From: an uncultured Lachnospiraceae bacterium
GTDB taxonomy: Bacteria > Bacillota > Clostridia > Lachnospirales > Lachnospiraceae
Length of the DNA stretch: 64,000 bases
Reading direction: 5' to 3'
Assembly (NCBI GenBank): GCA_902789665.1
Contig: CADAOY010000004.1
Span: 310,001-374,000 of the forward strand
Within the stretch, counting starts at the first letter, position 1. Each line of letters opens with the position of its first letter. The translations under genes and the position numbers were made by a program. Positions 61,250 through 64,000 of the stretch are shown one piece after another. The notes beneath the pieces are model-generated. The model had not been told where the DNA came from and searched no databases. It worked only from the letters and a program-made list of their open reading frames with translations.

Positions 61250-62634
61250 TGGATATGATGAAGAAAATTCCTGTAAGAGAGCAGGATCCAAAGGTTAGAG
61301 CTACAAACTTTGAAGAAGTTTGTCTTGGATATAATGAGGAAGAAGCTGTTTTAGAGGCTACAAGATGTCTTAACTGTAAGAAGCCACTTTGTGTGGAAGG
61401 ATGTCCTGTATCAATTAATATTCCCGGCTTTATTGCTAAGGTTAAGGAAAAAGATTTTAAGGGCGCTTACGATGTTATTTCATTATCAAGTTCTCTTCCG
61501 GCAGTATGTGGCCGTGTATGTCCACAGGAGAGACAGTGTGAAAGCAAGTGTATCAGAGGCTTAAAGGGTGAAGCTATTTCAATCGGTAAGCTTGAAAGAT
61601 TCGTTGCAGACAGAGCCTTTGAAGAAGGATTTAAGCCGACAGTCAGTGCAGCTCCTAATGGAAAGAAGGTTGCTGTTATCGGTTCCGGTCCTTCCGGACT
61701 CAGCTGTGCAGGTGACCTTGCAAAACTTGGTTATGATGTAACTATATTTGAAGCTCTTCATGAATTTGGTGGCGTACTTGTTTATGGTATTCCTGAATTC
61801 CGTCTTCCAAAGGAAAGAGTTGTTAAAAAAGAAATAGAAAACGTTAAGGCTTTAGGCGTTAAGTTTGAAAATAATGTAATTATTGGTAAGACAGTTACTC
61901 TTGATGAACTTATTGAAAATGAAGGCTTTGAAGCTGTATTTATTGGATCAGGTGCAGGTCTTCCTAAGTTTATGGGTATTCCTGGTGAAAATGCCAACGG
62001 TGTATTCTCAGCCAATGAATATCTTACAAGAAGCAATCTTATGAAGGCTTTCAAAGAAGACAGCACAACACCTATTATGGTTGGTAAGAAAACAGCCGTT
62101 GTTGGTGGTGGTAATGTTGCAATGGATGCTGCAAGAACTGCATTAAGACTTGGTTCAGATGTACATGTTATTTACAGACGTTCTGAAGCAGAACTTCCGG
62201 CAAGAGCAGAAGAAGTTCATCATGCTAAAGAAGAAGGAATAATCTTTGATATGCTTACAAATCCTGTTGAAATCCTTTCAGATGAAAATGGATATGTAAA
62301 TGGTATCAAGTGTATTAAGATGGAACTTGGTGAGCCTGATGCATCAGGAAGAAGAAGCCCTGTTGAAATTCCTGGCAGCGAGTTTGTTATTGATGTTGAT
62401 GTGGTTATCATGTCACTTGGTACATCTCCAAATCCTCTTATTTCTTCAACAACAAAGGGTCTTGAAATAAATAAGAGAAAATGTATTGTTGCAGAAGAAG
62501 AGACAGGAAAGACCACTAAAGAAGGTGTTTATGCAGGTGGTGATGCCGTAACTGGTGCAGCAACAGTTATTCTTGCAATGGGTGCAGGAAGAGCCGGTGC
62601 CAAGGGTATTCATGAGTATTTATCCAATAAATAG
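61249..62634 (+). CDS. nfnB: NADH-dependent reduced ferredoxin:NADP+ oxidoreductase subunit B (GltD-like)
   Basis: The 461-residue protein has two [4Fe-4S] clusters in the N-terminal part (CLNCKKPLCVEGCPVSINIP and CGRVCPQERQCESKCIRG), then two dinucleotide folds: FAD at VAVIGSGPSGLSCAGDLA near residue 140 and NADPH at AVVGGGNVAMDAARTALRLG near 283. The end has GVYAGGDAVTGAATVILAMGAGR. It looks like the small subunit of glutamate synthase, but pairing with nfnA shows it is NfnB. It overlaps nfnA. The bifurcation site is this FAD. Confidence 0.95.
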   Translation: MDMMKKIPVREQDPKVRATNFEEVCLGYNEEEAVLEATRCLNCKKPLCVEGCPVSINIPGFIAKVKEKDFKGAYDVISLSSSLPAVCGRVCPQERQCESKCIRGLKGEAISIGKLERFVADRAFEEGFKPTVSAAPNGKKVAVIGSGPSGLSCAGDLAKLGYDVTIFEALHEFGGVLVYGIPEFRLPKERVVKKEIENVKALGVKFENNVIIGKTVTLDELIENEGFEAVFIGSGAGLPKFMGIPGENANGVFSANEYLTRSNLMKAFKEDSTTPIMVGKKTAVVGGGNVAMDAARTALRLGSDVHVIYRRSEAELPARAEEVHHAKEEGIIFDMLTNPVEILSDENGYVNGIKCIKMELGEPDASGRRSPVEIPGSEFVIDVDVVIMSLGTSPNPLISSTTKGLEINKRKCIVAEEETGKTTKEGVYAGGDAVTGAATVILAMGAGRAGAKGIHEYLSNK

Positions 62635-62652
62635 GATATAAAGGAGAATAAA

Positions 62653-63471
62653 ATGCCATTTTGTCCTAATTGTAAAATGGAATACAGGGAAGGCTTTAAA
62701 GTCTGCGCAGACTGTAAGGTTCCTTTGGTTGATAAATTAGAGGAAATGCCTAAGTTTGAAGCAATAGATGAAAGCAATCTCTTTGTAGGCGATTTCGTAG
62801 AAGATGAAGATGATAATGATATTCCTGAAAGTATGGAAAAATATGTCATTGAAGATGAAGACGGAATTAAAAGAGTTGACGAAACAGCTTTGATTGAAGC
62901 TATTAATACAGGTGAATTTACGGAACTTGGTGATATTGATGACAATATGCTCAGAAGGATTGCTCCACAGATTCAGGGAGTTCTTAGAAGACAGAAAGCC
63001 TTATCTTCAGCAGATGTTTATGTGCCAAGTAAGGAAAAGATATCTGAATTATCATCAAGTATTGTTACGCTTTTTATCTGTGGCGGCATCGGCCTTGTTG
63101 CAGTAATTCTTGCTTTAACAGGAGTTATTCCGCTTCCTATTCACGGTGTCAGATTATATGTTATCTGTGGCGTTATGGGTGTTATGTTCCTTGCCTTTAT
63201 AGTTGGTGGTTTTACCTCAATAGCAAGCAAGAAGAAATTAAGTACTGCGGTGGATGACGAAGAAGAGAGTATGAAGAAATTAATCTTCTATATTGAGAAT
63301 AATTTCGATGCCAAGGCAGTGGATGATCACATCGGCGATATTGATGAGGGACAGAAATTCTTTGTAAGAACTGCTTATTTAAGAAGGGATTTAAAGGAAA
63401 TGTTCCCTGATTTAAGCGATGGTTTTATAGATAATTTTATTGATGAGAATTTCGATAAAATCTTTGATTAA
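62653..63471 (+). CDS. Zinc-ribbon membrane protein, function unknown
   Basis: The 272-residue product begins with a zinc ribbon (FCPNCKMEYREGFKVCADC). An acidic stretch of about 100 residues follows, then two membrane helices (about residues 136-156 and 165-187) and a charged C-terminal tail. The ribbon type is like that of DUF2007-related proteins. It has a good ribosome site (AAGGAG). It is 2 bp ahead of rlmH and 18 bp after nfnB, so it is likely cotranscribed with them. No enzyme function is seen. Confidence 0.75.
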   Translation: MPFCPNCKMEYREGFKVCADCKVPLVDKLEEMPKFEAIDESNLFVGDFVEDEDDNDIPESMEKYVIEDEDGIKRVDETALIEAINTGEFTELGDIDDNMLRRIAPQIQGVLRRQKALSSADVYVPSKEKISELSSSIVTLFICGGIGLVAVILALTGVIPLPIHGVRLYVICGVMGVMFLAFIVGGFTSIASKKKLSTAVDDEEESMKKLIFYIENNFDAKAVDDHIGDIDEGQKFFVRTAYLRRDLKEMFPDLSDGFIDNFIDENFDKIFD

Positions 63472-63473
63472 TT

Positions 63474-63953
63474 ATGAAAATTACTTTACTTACAGTTGGC
63501 AAAATCAAAGAGAAATATCTTAGGGATGCCATAGATGAATATTCCAAAAGACTTGGCAAATTCTGCAAATTAAATATTGTGGAAGTTAAGGATGAGGAAA
63601 CAAAACAAAGTCCTTCGCAAAGCGAAATAGAGGAAGTCAAAAATAAAGAAGGTAGAAGATTAATGGAATATATTGATGATAAAGCATATGTATGCGGACT
63701 CTTCATTAATTCCAAAGAATATTCTTCTGAAGAATTTGCTCATATTATTGATGACCTGGGGGTTAAAGGCATAAGTCATATCTGCTTTGTTATTGGAGGT
63801 TCTTTAGGTATAAGTGATGAGATAGAAAAAAGGTGCAATATGAAGATATCATTTTCGCCCATGACTTTTCCTCATCAGTTAATGAGAGTAATACTTTTAG
63901 AGCAGATATACAGAGCATATAAGATAAATAATAATGAGCCATATCATAAATAA
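63474..63953 (+). CDS. rlmH: 23S rRNA pseudouridine-1915 N3 methyltransferase
   Basis: The 159-residue SPOUT enzyme has the N-terminal MKITLLTVGKIKEKYLRDAIDEY and the AdoMet-binding knot near residue 105 (CFVIGGSLGISDEI), and ends in FSPMTFPHQLMRVILLEQIYRAYKI with NNEPYHK at the C-terminus, which is the family end. It methylates pseudouridine 1915 of 23S rRNA on the 70S ribosome. The length is standard. The start ATG is 2 bp after the previous stop, and no independent ribosome site is clear. Confidence 0.97.
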   Translation: MKITLLTVGKIKEKYLRDAIDEYSKRLGKFCKLNIVEVKDEETKQSPSQSEIEEVKNKEGRRLMEYIDDKAYVCGLFINSKEYSSEEFAHIIDDLGVKGISHICFVIGGSLGISDEIEKRCNMKISFSPMTFPHQLMRVILLEQIYRAYKINNNEPYHK

Positions 63954-63965
63954 GGGGGTATATTT

Positions 63966-64000
63966 ATGAGAATGTATGATCTGATACTTAAAAAACGTAG
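63966..64000 (+). CDS. Start of a probable pyrimidine-nucleoside (thymidine) phosphorylase, cut by the window edge
   Basis: Only 11 codons are visible: MRMYDLILKKR, after the ribosome site AAGGGGGT. This start is characteristic of DeoA/Pdp proteins (M-R-M-x-D-x-I-x-K-K-R). The rest lies outside the window, so the call rests on this short match. Confidence 0.5.
   Translation, partial: MRMYDLILKKR

Overview
The window looks like the chromosome of a motile, anaerobic, low-GC Gram-positive Clostridium relative, most likely of the family Lachnospiraceae (near Lachnospira, Roseburia or Butyrivibrio; the genus cannot be fixed by eye). The grounds are the chemotaxis/SigD block running into rpsB-tsf, an Rnf complex, NfnAB, a membrane-bound biotin decarboxylase operon, BspA-type surface proteins with a sortase, and A+T-rich sequence with strong GGAGG-type ribosome sites. 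I see no tRNA, rRNA, CRISPR array, insertion sequence, prophage or other transfer signature. Almost all of it is ordinary, densely packed core chromosome.

Layout. 1-4.1 kb: tail of a flagellar/chemotaxis operon (cheC end, cheD, a small membrane protein, sigD/fliA, two accessory proteins including a SwrB-like one, and an MltG-N-domain protein), ending in a terminator. 4.1-6.1 kb: rpsB-tsf with an extended -10 promoter and a structured leader RNA. 6.2-9.6 kb, minus strand: an unusual lipid/sugar cluster (lysophospholipid-type acyltransferase, GT8 glycosyltransferase, GT8-acyltransferase fusion). 9.7-10.9 kb: DUF3048 lipoprotein. 11.2-16.5 kb: five-gene carboxyltransferase/Na+-pump operon. 16.6-20.5 kb: flavoprotein, cmk, ispH, rpsA. 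20.7-22.6 kb: cheR and a YprB-like exonuclease relative that has lost catalytic acids. 22.8-29.0 kb: rnfCDGEAB plus apbE. 29.0-31.0 kb: AAA+ ATPase of unknown role. 31.1-38.2 kb: class B sortase, its probable substrate (a 1433-residue BspA/InlB-type surface protein) and a second BspA-like protein. 38.2-42.8 kb: NADP-isocitrate dehydrogenase, SNF-type Na+ symporter, ABC-F protein. 42.9-47.6 kb: rex, nnr (NAD(P)HX repair), alr, a CBS/CorC-type membrane protein. 47.6-56.1 kb: yebC, metY, GT2 glycosyltransferase, a polytopic membrane protein with a long acidic tail, ftsK/spoIIIE. 56.2-64 kb: fhs, folD, a zinc-ribbon/TPR protein, nfnAB, a zinc-ribbon membrane protein, rlmH, and the first codons of a probable pyrimidine-nucleoside phosphorylase.

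The unifying theme is redox and sodium bioenergetics. NADP-Icd, NfnAB and Rnf interconvert NADPH, NADH and reduced ferredoxin. Rnf and the OadB-type pump move Na+ or H+, and the SNF symporter can spend that gradient. ApbE supplies the covalent flavins of Rnf. Rex senses NADH/NAD+ and Nnr repairs damaged NAD(P)H. By hand I find Rex-operator-like 18-mers directly behind a perfect consensus promoter of rex (11/14 positions), just upstream of rnfC (12/14) and in the leader of the decarboxylase operon (11/14). This suggests a local Rex regulon, and it is the most testable regulatory hypothesis here. The most unusual protein-level findings are the GT8-acyltransferase fusion cluster and the decarboxylase operon that combines 12S-, 5S- and 1.3S-like transcarboxylase parts with a sodium pump.
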